From the NCBI RefSeq assembly GCF_001434395.1, contig NZ_AZFS01000064.1, positions 54,392 through 118,391 on the forward strand: a DNA stretch of 64,000 bases, given 5' to 3'. Every line of letters begins with the position of its first letter. Within the stretch, counting starts at the first letter, position 1. The translations under genes and the position numbers were made by a program. This stretch comes from Levilactobacillus hammesii DSM 16381. GTDB lineage: Bacteria > Bacillota > Bacilli > Lactobacillales > Lactobacillaceae. This document shows, one piece after another, positions 42,373 through 51,636 of this stretch. Under the pieces are notes generated by a model, which ran no database searches, had not been told where the DNA came from, and saw nothing but the letters and a program-made list of their open reading frames with translations.

Positions 42373-43761
42373 ATGAGTCATGAATTAGTCATTAAAAACG
42401 GGTTAGTTATCCTTGAGGGTGGCGAGACCCACACTGATGTGGCTGTCGATAACGGCAAGATTACAGCTATTGGGGAAAACCTAACAGGTAGTAAGATTAT
42501 CGATGCCAAGGGCTTAGTTGTTAGCCCTGGGATGGTTGATGCCCACGTACATATTACCCCAATGGGTGGTGGGTACCGGGATCAATGGGAAGGCTATGTT
42601 ACTGGAACGGCTTCGTGTGCTAAAGGTGGGGTAACTTCCTTTATGGAAATGCCTTTGAACCAAGTACCAGCCACAGTAGATGGCAAGACCCTTGAAGAAA
42701 AGTATTCACACAAAGATGAATTAAAAGTGGATGTCGGGTCCTTTGGTGGGTTAGTCCCATCCAACTTAAAGGGCGGCATTCAAGAATTAGATGAAGGCGG
42801 CGTTGCGGGTTACAAGTGTTTCTTAGCAACCTGTGGGGACCGGTCAATCGATGGTGACTTTGAAAACGTCGATGATTACTCCTTATACGAAGGTATGAAG
42901 CAGATCGCCAAGACGGGTAAGGTCTTAGCCATTCACGCCGAAGACGCAGCCATTACCGATCGCTTGGGCGAAATCGCCAAGGCAGAAGGCAAGACGACAT
43001 TGGCAGACTACGTAGACACCCGTCCAGCCTTCACCGAAGTTATGGCCATCAAGAAGGCCATCTTCATGGCTAAGCAAACGGGCTGCCGGATTCACATTTG
43101 CCACGTGGCTTGCCAAGAAGGGGTCGATGCAGTGATCCAAGGGCGCGCTGAAGGTGTCGACGTAACCTGTGAAACCTGTGTTCACTACCTCTACTTTGCG
43201 AAGGACGAGCTGGATGCCATTGGTGCTATCGTTAAGTGTTCACCACCAATCCGTGAACAAGCCCAACAAGACGCTCTCTGGAAGCGCGTTGAATCAGGGG
43301 CAATTAGCTTTGTAACCTCCGACCACTCACCATGTACCCCAGATTTGAAGGATACCGACAATGCCTTCGATGCATGGGGCGGGATTCCTGGCGTTCAAAA
43401 CGATGTTGACGTGATGTACGATGAAGCCGTTCAAAAGCGCGGCATGTCATTGACGCAATTCGCCAAGATTACGGCTTCGAACCCAGCTGACCGTTACAAC
43501 TTGGATGACAAGGGCCGGATCAGCGTTGGTAAGGATGCCGACTTCGTTCTGATCAAGCCAAATGCCCCATACACCTTGAAGGCAGAAGACTTGGAATACC
43601 GGAACCAAATCAGTCCTTACATTGGCCGTGAAATTGGGGCGCAAGTGATGCAAACCATCTTACGTGGTCAAACGATCTACAGTAAGGAAGCCGGCGTAAC
43701 GTCAAGCTTCCCTGGCCAGTTTATCGAAAAGGCAAGCAAGAAGACGCCTGCTACGGTTTAA
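42373..43761 (+). CDS. allB: Allantoinase
   Basis: A 462-residue amidohydrolase opening the hydantoin ring of allantoin to allantoate. All metal ligands are present and in AllB spacing: His58 and His60 (DAHVH), carboxylated Lys148 (GYKCF), His188, His244 and Asp317 (TSDHSP). It is slightly longer than the E. coli enzyme. It is co-transcribed with the permease (2-bp gap) and followed by its own terminator; the rest of the pathway resumes after a repeat-filled gap. Confidence 0.95.
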   Translation: MSHELVIKNGLVILEGGETHTDVAVDNGKITAIGENLTGSKIIDAKGLVVSPGMVDAHVHITPMGGGYRDQWEGYVTGTASCAKGGVTSFMEMPLNQVPATVDGKTLEEKYSHKDELKVDVGSFGGLVPSNLKGGIQELDEGGVAGYKCFLATCGDRSIDGDFENVDDYSLYEGMKQIAKTGKVLAIHAEDAAITDRLGEIAKAEGKTTLADYVDTRPAFTEVMAIKKAIFMAKQTGCRIHICHVACQEGVDAVIQGRAEGVDVTCETCVHYLYFAKDELDAIGAIVKCSPPIREQAQQDALWKRVESGAISFVTSDHSPCTPDLKDTDNAFDAWGGIPGVQNDVDVMYDEAVQKRGMSLTQFAKITASNPADRYNLDDKGRISVGKDADFVLIKPNAPYTLKAEDLEYRNQISPYIGREIGAQVMQTILRGQTIYSKEAGVTSSFPGQFIEKASKKTPATV

Positions 43762-43793
43762 ACTGAACCTAATCTAGTGATTTATTCGCTAGC

Positions 43794-43838
43794 AAACGAC
43801 TTGTTTTCGATGCGATCGAAACAGGTCGTTTTGTTTTG
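43794..43838 (+). terminator. Terminator after allB
   Basis: AAACGACTTGTTTTCGAT-GCG-ATCGAAACAGGTCGTTT followed by TGTTTTG. It splits the ureide cluster into permease-allB and allC-onward units. Confidence 0.85.
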
Positions 43839-43854
43839 TCGTTTACGGTGCTGG

Positions 43855-44257
43855 TGCTGGTCGCCTTACCTCCACCTGCGGCTGCCAACGATTCCGGCTG
43901 CTATGGGGACCGCCTGCGGCCTGAGAGGCGGTCCTCCGACTCGGTTTGAAGCCTGACCAAAAGCGCCAGTCTCCAAACGCGTCCCACGCTGTAAACCGAG
44001 TGAGAAACCTCGGTCAACAGCGTCGACACAGCTGCATCCATCATTGGCCGCCTCCGGTTACGTGAGTCGTTCACTGTAGCACGATATTTGGTTAAGCAGC
44101 GCTGTTGGGCTAACGCTTCGTGCGATTGTAGCCAAGTTTTACGTCGCCGTGAGTGAGTCAAATTTGGCGAACGGTAAGGCGGTGGCTTCATCAGTCTTTA
44201 AGCTAACTCAAGATGGTCCCCACAGCAGCCGGAATCTCTGGCAGCCGCAGGTGACTG
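43855..44257. repeat. Dispersed structured repeat, composite copy 4 between allB and allC
   Basis: Left end TGCTGGTCGCCTTACC (43855-43870). Complete module B follows at 43873-44060 with arms GGACCGCCT/AGGCGGTCC and CGCTGTAAACCGAG (43987-44000)/CTCGGTCAACAGCG (44009-44022). A spacer leads to a collapsed module A (GTGAGTGAGTCAAATTTGGC, 44149-44168) and the right end GGTAAGGCGG (44172-44181). The ends are inverted repeats of each other. A separate inverted fragment of the module B left end lies at 44215-44257. The remainder to 44460 has no recognisable feature. Confidence 0.8.
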
Positions 44258-44462
44258 CTGATGGCGGTATTCCGGAAACTTGTGAACAGTTTTGGTAATA
44301 CCAAGAAAGCGGCGCTCCGAGCACAGGATTTTTCAAGACCTCGCCATTATGGGGCGGAAAGCGGCGGCAAAAGATGGCGAATTGGTCACTTTTAGCTAAA
44401 TCTAGTAGGAATGCAACAATTTCACGATTGAATTTAGCCAAAGTGACCAATGATGATCGTAA

Positions 44463-44478
44463 TGAAAGCGCATACAAT
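44463..44478 (+). promoter_or_regulatory. Putative allC promoter with cre overlapping the -10
   Basis: TGAAAGCGCATACA (44463-44476) has one mismatch to the cre consensus and overlaps TACAAT (44473-44478). CcpA binding would occlude the -10. No clear -35 is visible, suggesting dependence on an activator such as PucR. Confidence 0.6.
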
Positions 44479-44512
44479 AAGCTTGTAACATAATATGAAG
44501 GAGGCAAAAATT

Positions 44513-45736
44513 ATGGAACTCGAAAAAGTTGTTGATGAACGACTTAAGAAATTGTCATCGATCGGTAGCGACCCCACAGGTGGGATGACGCGGCTGCTCT
44601 ACTCCGACTCCTGGTTAGAAGCACAGAAGTACGTCAAGGCTCAAATGGAAACGACCGGGATGGCAACGAAGTTCGATGATGTTGGTAACTTATTTGGGCG
44701 GATCGAAGGTTCCGAAAAGCCTGAAGAGACCATCATGACGGGTTCACATATTGATACGGTGGTTAACGGTGGGACGCTCGATGGCCAATTTGGGGTTGTG
44801 GCGTCATTGACCGCTGTACAGTTCCTACAAGACAAGTACGGCACGCCTAAACGGTCACTGGAAGTGATTTCCATGGCCGAAGAAGAAGGTAGCCGTTTCC
44901 CAACCGTTTTCTGGGGTAGCAAGAACTTCGTCGGCATTGCCAACAATGCTGAAGTGAAGGACGTTGCCGATGCTGACGGTAAGAAGTTCGTTGATGAAAT
45001 GCACCGCCAAGGCTTTGACTTTAGCGACAAGCAAACGCGGCGTGATGACATCAAGGCCTTCGTCGAAGAACATATTGAACAAGGCAGCATCCTCGAAAGA
45101 GAACACGAACAGATCGGGGTTGTGAACAGCATTGCCGGCCAACGGCGTTACGACATTACCTTAAAGGGTGAAGCCAACCATGCCGGGACCACGCCACTGA
45201 GCTACCGTCACGATGCCGTCTATGGGATGGCCAAGATCGTAAACACGGCTTTGGACAAAGCCCATGAGATTGGCGATCCACTGGTCTTGACGTTTGGTAA
45301 GGTTGTGCCAAAGCCAAACACGGTTAACGTGGTTCCCGGCGAAGTCCTCTTCACGATGGATTGCCGTCATACCGATGCCGATTACTTAGTTAAATTTACC
45401 ACCGAGATTGAAAATATGATGCGCGACGTTGCCAAGCAAATGGGCTTGGACATCAACATTGACCTCTGGATGGATGAAAAACCAGTGCCAATGAGCCAAG
45501 ACATCGTGGATACTATCGAAGGTCAAGCCAAAGCAGGCCACTACAAGTACCGCGTGATGCACAGTGGTGCCGGCCATGATTCTCAAATCATTGCGCCCGT
45601 ATACCCGACGGCGATGATCTTCGTTCCAAGTATCAACGGGGTTAGCCACAACCCAGCCGAGAATACCAAGTTTGAAGACTTAGTTGAAGGCGTGAAGTTG
45701 ATGGCAGACACGCTTTACCAATTGGCTTACAAATAA
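44513..45736 (+). CDS. allC: Allantoate amidohydrolase
   Basis: A 407-residue M20-type amidohydrolase that converts allantoate to ureidoglycine with ammonia and CO2 release. The two-metal site is visible: His79 (GSHIDTV), Asp90 (LDGQFG), Glu124/125 (AEEEGSRF), His187 (EEHIEQG) and the C-terminal GVSHNPAE His. The ATG at 44513 follows AAGGAGG; the upstream ATG at 44495 lies before that RBS. It is the first gene of the long ureide operon. Confidence 0.95.
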   Translation: MELEKVVDERLKKLSSIGSDPTGGMTRLLYSDSWLEAQKYVKAQMETTGMATKFDDVGNLFGRIEGSEKPEETIMTGSHIDTVVNGGTLDGQFGVVASLTAVQFLQDKYGTPKRSLEVISMAEEEGSRFPTVFWGSKNFVGIANNAEVKDVADADGKKFVDEMHRQGFDFSDKQTRRDDIKAFVEEHIEQGSILEREHEQIGVVNSIAGQRRYDITLKGEANHAGTTPLSYRHDAVYGMAKIVNTALDKAHEIGDPLVLTFGKVVPKPNTVNVVPGEVLFTMDCRHTDADYLVKFTTEIENMMRDVAKQMGLDINIDLWMDEKPVPMSQDIVDTIEGQAKAGHYKYRVMHSGAGHDSQIIAPVYPTAMIFVPSINGVSHNPAENTKFEDLVEGVKLMADTLYQLAYK

Positions 45737-45790
45737 ATTACTTAGCAAAAAACCACACAAAACTATCAAAAAAAGTTGGGAGACTTGATC

Positions 45791-46576
45791 ATGAGTTACA
45801 AAAACAATCGTACCGGTTACCAAAAACAATTATTAGGTTCACGTTCCGTCGTTAAGGCAGGCAACTTCGCTTTGATTCCGAATGATGGTTTAGTTAAGAA
45901 CAACGTGCCTGGCTTTGAAAATGTCGATGTTTCCATCATGGGGACGCCACGTTTGGGCGCACACTTCGTTGACTACATTGCTAGCTTCCAAAAGGGTGGT
46001 AAGCACACGGGCTTTGGTGGCGAAGGTATCGAAACGGTCGCTTACGTGGTTTCCGGTAAGTTAAAGGTTTCCGATGGTAAGGAAGAAAATATCCTGACCG
46101 ACGGCGGTTACGCTTACTTCCCTGAAAGTGTCATCATGACCATGGAAAATGCGCAAGACGAACCAACTGAAGTCTTCCTGTACAAGAAGCGTTACCAACC
46201 AATCGCTGGCCACAAGGCTTACAAGATCGTTGGCAACACGCACGACCGCGCACCACAAGACTACGAAGGCATGACCGATGTTCACCTGTGGGACTTCTTA
46301 CCAACGGATGACTTAGGCTTCGATATGAACATGCACATCTTGGCCTTCGAACCAGGTGCTAGCCATGCTTACATTGAAACGCATTACCAAGAACACGGGG
46401 CATACTTGATCAGCGGTTCCGGGATGTACAACCTGGACAACGGCTGGTACCCAGTTGAAAAAGGGGACTACCTCTACATGGGCTCTTACTCACCACAAGC
46501 AGCTTATGCCGTAGGCCGTGGCGAACCATTGGCTTACGTTTACTCCAAGGATGCTAACCGCGATCCAGAAATCTAA
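45791..46576 (+). CDS. allE: (S)-ureidoglycine aminohydrolase
   Basis: A 261-residue bicupin that releases ammonia from ureidoglycine to give (S)-ureidoglycolate. The two cupin halves are at residues about 50-130 and 175-255; the C-terminal half carries the metal-site histidines ([14 protein letters not shown]). The ATG at 45791 follows GGGAG. It lies 54 bp after allC, with strongly biased codons that suggest high expression. Confidence 0.94.
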   Translation: MSYKNNRTGYQKQLLGSRSVVKAGNFALIPNDGLVKNNVPGFENVDVSIMGTPRLGAHFVDYIASFQKGGKHTGFGGEGIETVAYVVSGKLKVSDGKEENILTDGGYAYFPESVIMTMENAQDEPTEVFLYKKRYQPIAGHKAYKIVGNTHDRAPQDYEGMTDVHLWDFLPTDDLGFDMNMHILAFEPGASHAYIETHYQEHGAYLISGSGMYNLDNGWYPVEKGDYLYMGSYSPQAAYAVGRGEPLAYVYSKDANRDPEI

Positions 46577-46617
46577 CACACGACGACACACTCACACTAG
46601 ACTCGGAGGGACAGCAT

Positions 46618-47685
46618 ATGTCAGATTCAGGAATTACGCTAGTTGATGCGCAAGAGTTACAAGATTTAATGATGAATAAGTTCATCGCCGCTGGGTTGCC
46701 TAAGGAACACGCCGAAGAAACGGCGCGCCACCTCACTTACGCCGATGCTTGTGGGATTCACTCCCATGGGACGGTGCGGGTCGCCTACTACGCCGAACGG
46801 ATTGCCAAGGGTGGGGTTAACCTCAACCCGAACATCCAGTTCGAAAAGACGGGGACCTCTACCGGGGTCGTTCACTGTGACAACGGGATGGGCCAATATG
46901 TCTGCAACGAGGCCCTGACCTACGCCATTGATATGGCCAAGGACACCGGGTTAGCTGCAGTCGGTGTTGAAAAAACGGGCCACAGTGGGATGCTTTCTTA
47001 CTACGTTAAACGGGCCGCCGAAGAAGGTTTAGTTGCCATTGCCATGTGCCAATCCGATCCAATGGTAGTGCCTTACGGTGGCAGCGAGAACTACTTTGGG
47101 ACGAACCCCATTGCCTTCTCCGCACCGCGTTCCAGCGGCGAACCCCTAGTCTTTGATATGGCCACCACCGTTCAAGCTTGGGGTAAGGTTTTGGATGCGC
47201 GGTCTAAGAACCGTTCGATTCCAGATACCTGGGCTGTTGATGGCAACGGGGACCCAACCACGAATCCACACGACGTTCGGGGCTTGCTTCCTATTGCTGG
47301 GCCAAAAGGCTACGGCTTGATGATGTTAGTGGACGTCGTTGCCGGCTCACTGCTGGGCTTGCCATTTGGGAAGCACGTCTCCTCAATGTACGCCGACCTG
47401 ACTGAGAAGCGGAACTTGGGTCAATTCTACATTCTGATCGATCCTAAGAAGTTCACGGACCCAGATGCCTTTGCTAAGCAAGTGCAACAGATGACGGAAG
47501 AATTACACGAGATGAAACCAGCCAAGGGCTTCGATCAAGTTTACCTGCCAGGTGAACGCAGTCAGATTCGCCGGAAGAAAGCGATGAAGGACGGCATTGA
47601 AGTGGCTACCGAAATTTACGATTACTTGAAGAGCGATACGGTTCACTTTGATAAGTACAATGGGCAAGGTGCCTTCGCCGAATAA
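46618..47685 (+). CDS. allD: Ureidoglycolate dehydrogenase
   Basis: A 355-residue malate/lactate-dehydrogenase-2 family enzyme that oxidises (S)-ureidoglycolate to oxalurate with NAD(+). Family motifs include SHGTVRV, KTGHSGMLSYYV (catalytic-site His) and the PKGYGLMMLVD loop. RBS GGAGG precedes the ATG. No ureidoglycolate lyase (AllA) is present, so flux would go through oxalurate rather than glyoxylate. Confidence 0.94.
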   Translation: MSDSGITLVDAQELQDLMMNKFIAAGLPKEHAEETARHLTYADACGIHSHGTVRVAYYAERIAKGGVNLNPNIQFEKTGTSTGVVHCDNGMGQYVCNEALTYAIDMAKDTGLAAVGVEKTGHSGMLSYYVKRAAEEGLVAIAMCQSDPMVVPYGGSENYFGTNPIAFSAPRSSGEPLVFDMATTVQAWGKVLDARSKNRSIPDTWAVDGNGDPTTNPHDVRGLLPIAGPKGYGLMMLVDVVAGSLLGLPFGKHVSSMYADLTEKRNLGQFYILIDPKKFTDPDAFAKQVQQMTEELHEMKPAKGFDQVYLPGERSQIRRKKAMKDGIEVATEIYDYLKSDTVHFDKYNGQGAFAE

Positions 47686-47712
47686 TTTTAACGAAAGAGA
47701 GTTGATAACTAT

Positions 47713-49479
47713 ATGCTGCACACAGTGATTGAAAAGAATAGCTATCAGGACTCCATCGTGCTCATGCTGTTGACCAACTATCTGGAAACTTTGGATGGCG
47801 TCAACAATGTACAAGTCATGATGGGAACCCCTGCTAACAAGGATATCTTTAAGACCGGTGGCCTGGCTACCGAAGAACTTGAGGCCGCTACCCCCAATGA
47901 CATGGTGGTTGTCCTCGATGTCGACAACGAAGACTTGATTGATGACGTGGTTAAAAAGGCTAAAGTCTACTTGGATGAACAATCCAGTGGGAATGACGAC
48001 GAAAATAGTGGCGAAGAACGGGTGAAGACCTGGGACAAAGCCCTAGAAGTTGCCAAGGACGCTCCCGTAGCCCTGATCTCCGTTCCCGGTGTTTACGCCG
48101 CGAGCGAAGTTGAAAAAGCCTTAGATGCTGGTAAAAACGTCTTCTGTTTCAGTGATAACGTCACGATCGAAGACGAAGCGCGCCTGAAGCAAATGGCTCA
48201 TGAAAAGGGCTTGCTGCTGATGGGCCCTGACTGTGGGACTGGGATTGCCAACGGCTTGCCGTTAGCCTTTGCTAACCGGGTTCGCAAGGGGAGCATCGGC
48301 ATTGTCGGGGCCTCTGGAACCGGGATTCAGGAAGTTACCGCCATCATCCACAAGATGGGTGAAGGGGTCACCAACGCCATCGGGACCGGTGGCCGTGACT
48401 TGAAGGCCAAGGTTCAAGGGATTACCTTCAAGGACAGCATTGCCTTACTGGACCAAGATCCAGACGTTAAGGTGATCGTGGCTATCTCCAAGCCGCCTGC
48501 AAAGGAAGTCCGTGACGACGCGGTTGACCTGTTACGGGCAGCCAAGAAGCCAGTCGTGGCCATCTTCTTAGGTGAAAAGCCAGAAGCCCACGAAAAGGGT
48601 CTCTACAGAGCTTACACGCTGGAAGAAACGGCTAAGATTGCGGTGGGCTTATTACATGGTCAGGAACCAACGGGTAACGAAGACGTTGCGGTCAAAGTGC
48701 CTGATGTTCAGTTACAACCGCAACAAAAATACATCAAGGGTTACTACTCCGGTGGGACTTTAGCCTACGAAGCCGCAACCTTAATGAACAATACCTTAGG
48801 CCTGCACGCCGAAAATGGGGTCGATGGTTCTATCTTGAAGAAGGACGGCTACGAAGTCTTAGACCTCGGGGATGACGTCTTTACGCAAGGTCGGCCACAC
48901 CCTATGATCGACGCCACCAAGCGAAAAGAAATGATGGTTTCAGCGGGACAAGACCCAGAAACTGCTGCTATTCTGTTGGATATCGTGCTCGGTTACGGGA
49001 CGACGGATGACATGGCGGGCGATTTGAAGGATACGATCATCAAGGTCAAGGCGGATGCCAAGGCTGAAGGTCGTGAGATCGCCGTGATTGCCACCATCGT
49101 TGGGACCGACATGGACCCACAGGATTACAGTCAACAACAAAAGACTTTGGAAGAAGCCGGGGTCATTCTCTGCGAAAACAACGCCCAGGCGGTTAAGACG
49201 GCCTTAGCCGTTGTCGGCCACCCAGTCGAAGAAACCCCACTGCCAATCTTGCCAGAACAACCATCGAACGTGAAGATGCCAGCTGTTTCTGACAGACTGA
49301 AGGAAATGTTGACGGCTACGCGCTTCCTGAACATTGGTTTGGAAAGCTTTGCGGACGCAATCAACGAAAGTGGTGGGAGTGCTGTCCAGTTTGACTGGAA
49401 GCCAATCGCCGGTGGGAATGTCGAGCTGCAAAAGGCGCTGCTCTTCCTCAACAAAGTCGATTTGAAAGTAGGGGTGTAA
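47713..49479 (+). CDS. allF: FdrA/AllF, subunit of oxamate carbamoyltransferase
   Basis: A 588-residue protein of the FdrA family with succinyl-CoA-synthetase-like folds. It has a CoA-binding-type domain with GPDCGTGI and GIVGASGTGIQEV near residues 173-205, and a C-terminal ligase-like domain. An extra Asp/Glu/Ser-rich loop (about 93-105) makes it a little longer than the E. coli protein. FdrA, YlbE and YlbF (AllFGH) are reported to act together as the oxamate carbamoyltransferase that splits oxalurate to oxamate and carbamoyl phosphate. All three are adjacent here. Confidence 0.92.
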   Translation: MLHTVIEKNSYQDSIVLMLLTNYLETLDGVNNVQVMMGTPANKDIFKTGGLATEELEAATPNDMVVVLDVDNEDLIDDVVKKAKVYLDEQSSGNDDENSGEERVKTWDKALEVAKDAPVALISVPGVYAASEVEKALDAGKNVFCFSDNVTIEDEARLKQMAHEKGLLLMGPDCGTGIANGLPLAFANRVRKGSIGIVGASGTGIQEVTAIIHKMGEGVTNAIGTGGRDLKAKVQGITFKDSIALLDQDPDVKVIVAISKPPAKEVRDDAVDLLRAAKKPVVAIFLGEKPEAHEKGLYRAYTLEETAKIAVGLLHGQEPTGNEDVAVKVPDVQLQPQQKYIKGYYSGGTLAYEAATLMNNTLGLHAENGVDGSILKKDGYEVLDLGDDVFTQGRPHPMIDATKRKEMMVSAGQDPETAAILLDIVLGYGTTDDMAGDLKDTIIKVKADAKAEGREIAVIATIVGTDMDPQDYSQQQKTLEEAGVILCENNAQAVKTALAVVGHPVEETPLPILPEQPSNVKMPAVSDRLKEMLTATRFLNIGLESFADAINESGGSAVQFDWKPIAGGNVELQKALLFLNKVDLKVGV

Positions 49480-49482
49480 TGA

Positions 49483-50745
49483 ATGGTTTATAAAACGATT
49501 GACGAAGCCAATCAGGCAGTCGTCTCAAAAATTATTGCCGGTTCACCATTCCTATTGGATGTTGTTCCCGCAATGGATGTTATTGATGAATTCAAACACG
49601 GCAAGGTCTTACTCCACGCCGGTCCACCAATCACTTATGACAAAATGATCGACCCCGTCCAGGGTGCCTGCATTGGTGCCGCACTGTTCGAAGGGTGGGC
49701 AGATAATGAAGATGACGCGCGCAAACTCATGGAAAGCGGCGAAGTCACCCTCATTCCTTGCCACCACGTTGATGCAGTTGGCCCAATGGGTGGGATTACA
49801 TCAGCTCACATGCCACTGGTCGTCGTTGAGAACCGGACAGACGGGAACCGTGCTTACTGCACGATGAACGAAGGGATCGGTGCCGTGCTGCGGTTCGGTG
49901 CCAACGGTCCAGAAGTCATTGACCGGTTACGCTGGATGCGGGATGTCTTAGGCCCAGTTCTGAGCAAGGCTTTGCAAACGCGCGAACCATTGAATGTAAA
50001 CGTTTTAATTGCCAAAGCGATTGCCATGGGTGACGAGTTCCACCAACGGAATATCGCGGCCTCACTGGCCTTCTTGAAGGAAATGTCCCCAAGCATTGTC
50101 GCCTTGGATATTGACCAAAAGGACAAGGAAGATGTCATCCAATTCTTAGCCGACACCGACCAATTCTTCTTGAACATTATGATGGCTTCCGCTAAATCCG
50201 TGATGGATGGCGCCCGTCAGATTCAGGAAGGAACGATTGTCACGGCAATGTGCCGGAACGGGTACGAATTTGGTATCCGGATCGCCGGGATGGGGGACGA
50301 ATGGTTCACCGGCCCCGTTAACACACCACACGGGCTGTACTTCTCCGGGTTCTCCGAAGACGATGCTTCTCCCGACATGGGGGACAGTGCCATTACCGAA
50401 ACGTTTGGGGTTGGTGGGTTCGCCATGATCGCCGCACCTGCTGTGACCCGGTTCGTCGGGACGGGTGGTTTCTTCGATGCCCTGCACACCAGTGAGGACA
50501 TGACCGAAATCACCACGGCTTCCAATCCTAATTTCCCAATCCCAACCTGGGACTTCCGGGGAATCTCCATTGGGATTGATGCACGGAAGGTTGTTGAAAC
50601 GGGCATTCTCCCAGTGATTAACACCGGGATTGCCAACAAGAAAGCTGGGTTAGGACAAATCGGGGCTGGAACCGTTAATCCACCGATGGAAGCCTTCGAA
50701 AAAGCTGTCCTAGCTTACGCGAAGAAGTTAGGTTTTGAGGAATAA
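49483..50745 (+). CDS. allG: DUF1116 protein (YlbE/AllG), oxamate carbamoyltransferase subunit
   Basis: A 420-residue DUF1116 protein, usual family length. Conserved pieces are VLLHAGPPI, HHVDAVGPMGGITS and FGVGGFAMIAAPA. It starts 3 bp after allF and its stop abuts the allH start, the order kept in other ureide clusters. It works with FdrA and DUF2877 in carbamoyl transfer; what each subunit contributes is not evident from sequence. Confidence 0.92.
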   Translation: MVYKTIDEANQAVVSKIIAGSPFLLDVVPAMDVIDEFKHGKVLLHAGPPITYDKMIDPVQGACIGAALFEGWADNEDDARKLMESGEVTLIPCHHVDAVGPMGGITSAHMPLVVVENRTDGNRAYCTMNEGIGAVLRFGANGPEVIDRLRWMRDVLGPVLSKALQTREPLNVNVLIAKAIAMGDEFHQRNIAASLAFLKEMSPSIVALDIDQKDKEDVIQFLADTDQFFLNIMMASAKSVMDGARQIQEGTIVTAMCRNGYEFGIRIAGMGDEWFTGPVNTPHGLYFSGFSEDDASPDMGDSAITETFGVGGFAMIAAPAVTRFVGTGGFFDALHTSEDMTEITTASNPNFPIPTWDFRGISIGIDARKVVETGILPVINTGIANKKAGLGQIGAGTVNPPMEAFEKAVLAYAKKLGFEE

Positions 50746-51600
50746 ATGCGTGAAGTAGAAGTTCTGGGCGACCATGTACTTCTGGCTCTAGAAGATAGAG
50801 ATTGGTATGTTCACAGTGTCTTTGAACATACCTTTAATTTAACAGACAAACAGCACACGCCGTTGGTGATTCTGACCAGCGACCGCTCAAAACTTTTACC
50901 AGGTGGACTCTATCTTCCGCCACGCGATTTTACCGATTTATTGAGTCAGATTCGAGATACCCGCAAGATTGAGTTTCGCGAGGCGTCGTTTTACATCGAG
51001 ACCTACCAGGAAACCTGGCAGCTTAAGATTGTCGACACCTTCCGCGCTGACTTGTTGACCGAGGGGATTCGTTCAGATCGGTTAGGCTACTTACTGACGA
51101 ACTGCCGGAACATCGAGCGACAGACTGGGTTTGATCAACCGTTTCAGGATTTCTTGACGATGGAAACGTCGCCTTATCAAAAAGAGACATCTTGGCTAAC
51201 AAATGCCGTCACCGTCCAATGGGGAGTCGACTTCTTCATTGGCAGAGGCAGGGGGCTCACCCCATCGGGCGATGACTTTTTGTTAGGCTGGATCCTCATT
51301 GATTGGCTCAGTGGCAATCATCAAGAACTCCGTGCGGCGGTCGCTTCCCGAATTGGGGATGCCAGTTACACCACCGATGTTGGCCGTAGTTATCTGTATT
51401 ACGCCCTTCGCCGTCGGTTCAGTAGCGCATTACTGGGCATTGTTCGGTACTTGAAGGGAAACGAACCGCTGGAGAACCTCGACAATTTGTTAGCGGAAGC
51501 GATTGAATACGGCAACACGTCGGGCATTGACTGCCTGGCAGGTATCGTCTCAGCCTTAGTTTACAAACAGGTTAATCTCGACCTTGACTTGAAATATTGA
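50746..51600 (+). CDS. allH: DUF2877 protein (YlbF/AllH), oxamate carbamoyltransferase subunit
   Basis: A 284-residue DUF2877 protein with the family hallmark GRGRGLTPSGDDFLLG near residue 165-180. Its ATG follows the allG stop directly (TAA-ATG), so translation must be coupled; AGGTTTTGAGG lies at the end of allG. It is the third subunit of the AllFGH set. Codon use is less biased than in its neighbours, suggesting lower expression. Confidence 0.91.
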   Translation: MREVEVLGDHVLLALEDRDWYVHSVFEHTFNLTDKQHTPLVILTSDRSKLLPGGLYLPPRDFTDLLSQIRDTRKIEFREASFYIETYQETWQLKIVDTFRADLLTEGIRSDRLGYLLTNCRNIERQTGFDQPFQDFLTMETSPYQKETSWLTNAVTVQWGVDFFIGRGRGLTPSGDDFLLGWILIDWLSGNHQELRAAVASRIGDASYTTDVGRSYLYYALRRRFSSALLGIVRYLKGNEPLENLDNLLAEAIEYGNTSGIDCLAGIVSALVYKQVNLDLDLKY

Positions 51601-51636
51601 TTTGATTTTGACACGGAAGAAAGGGGGAAAATCCCA

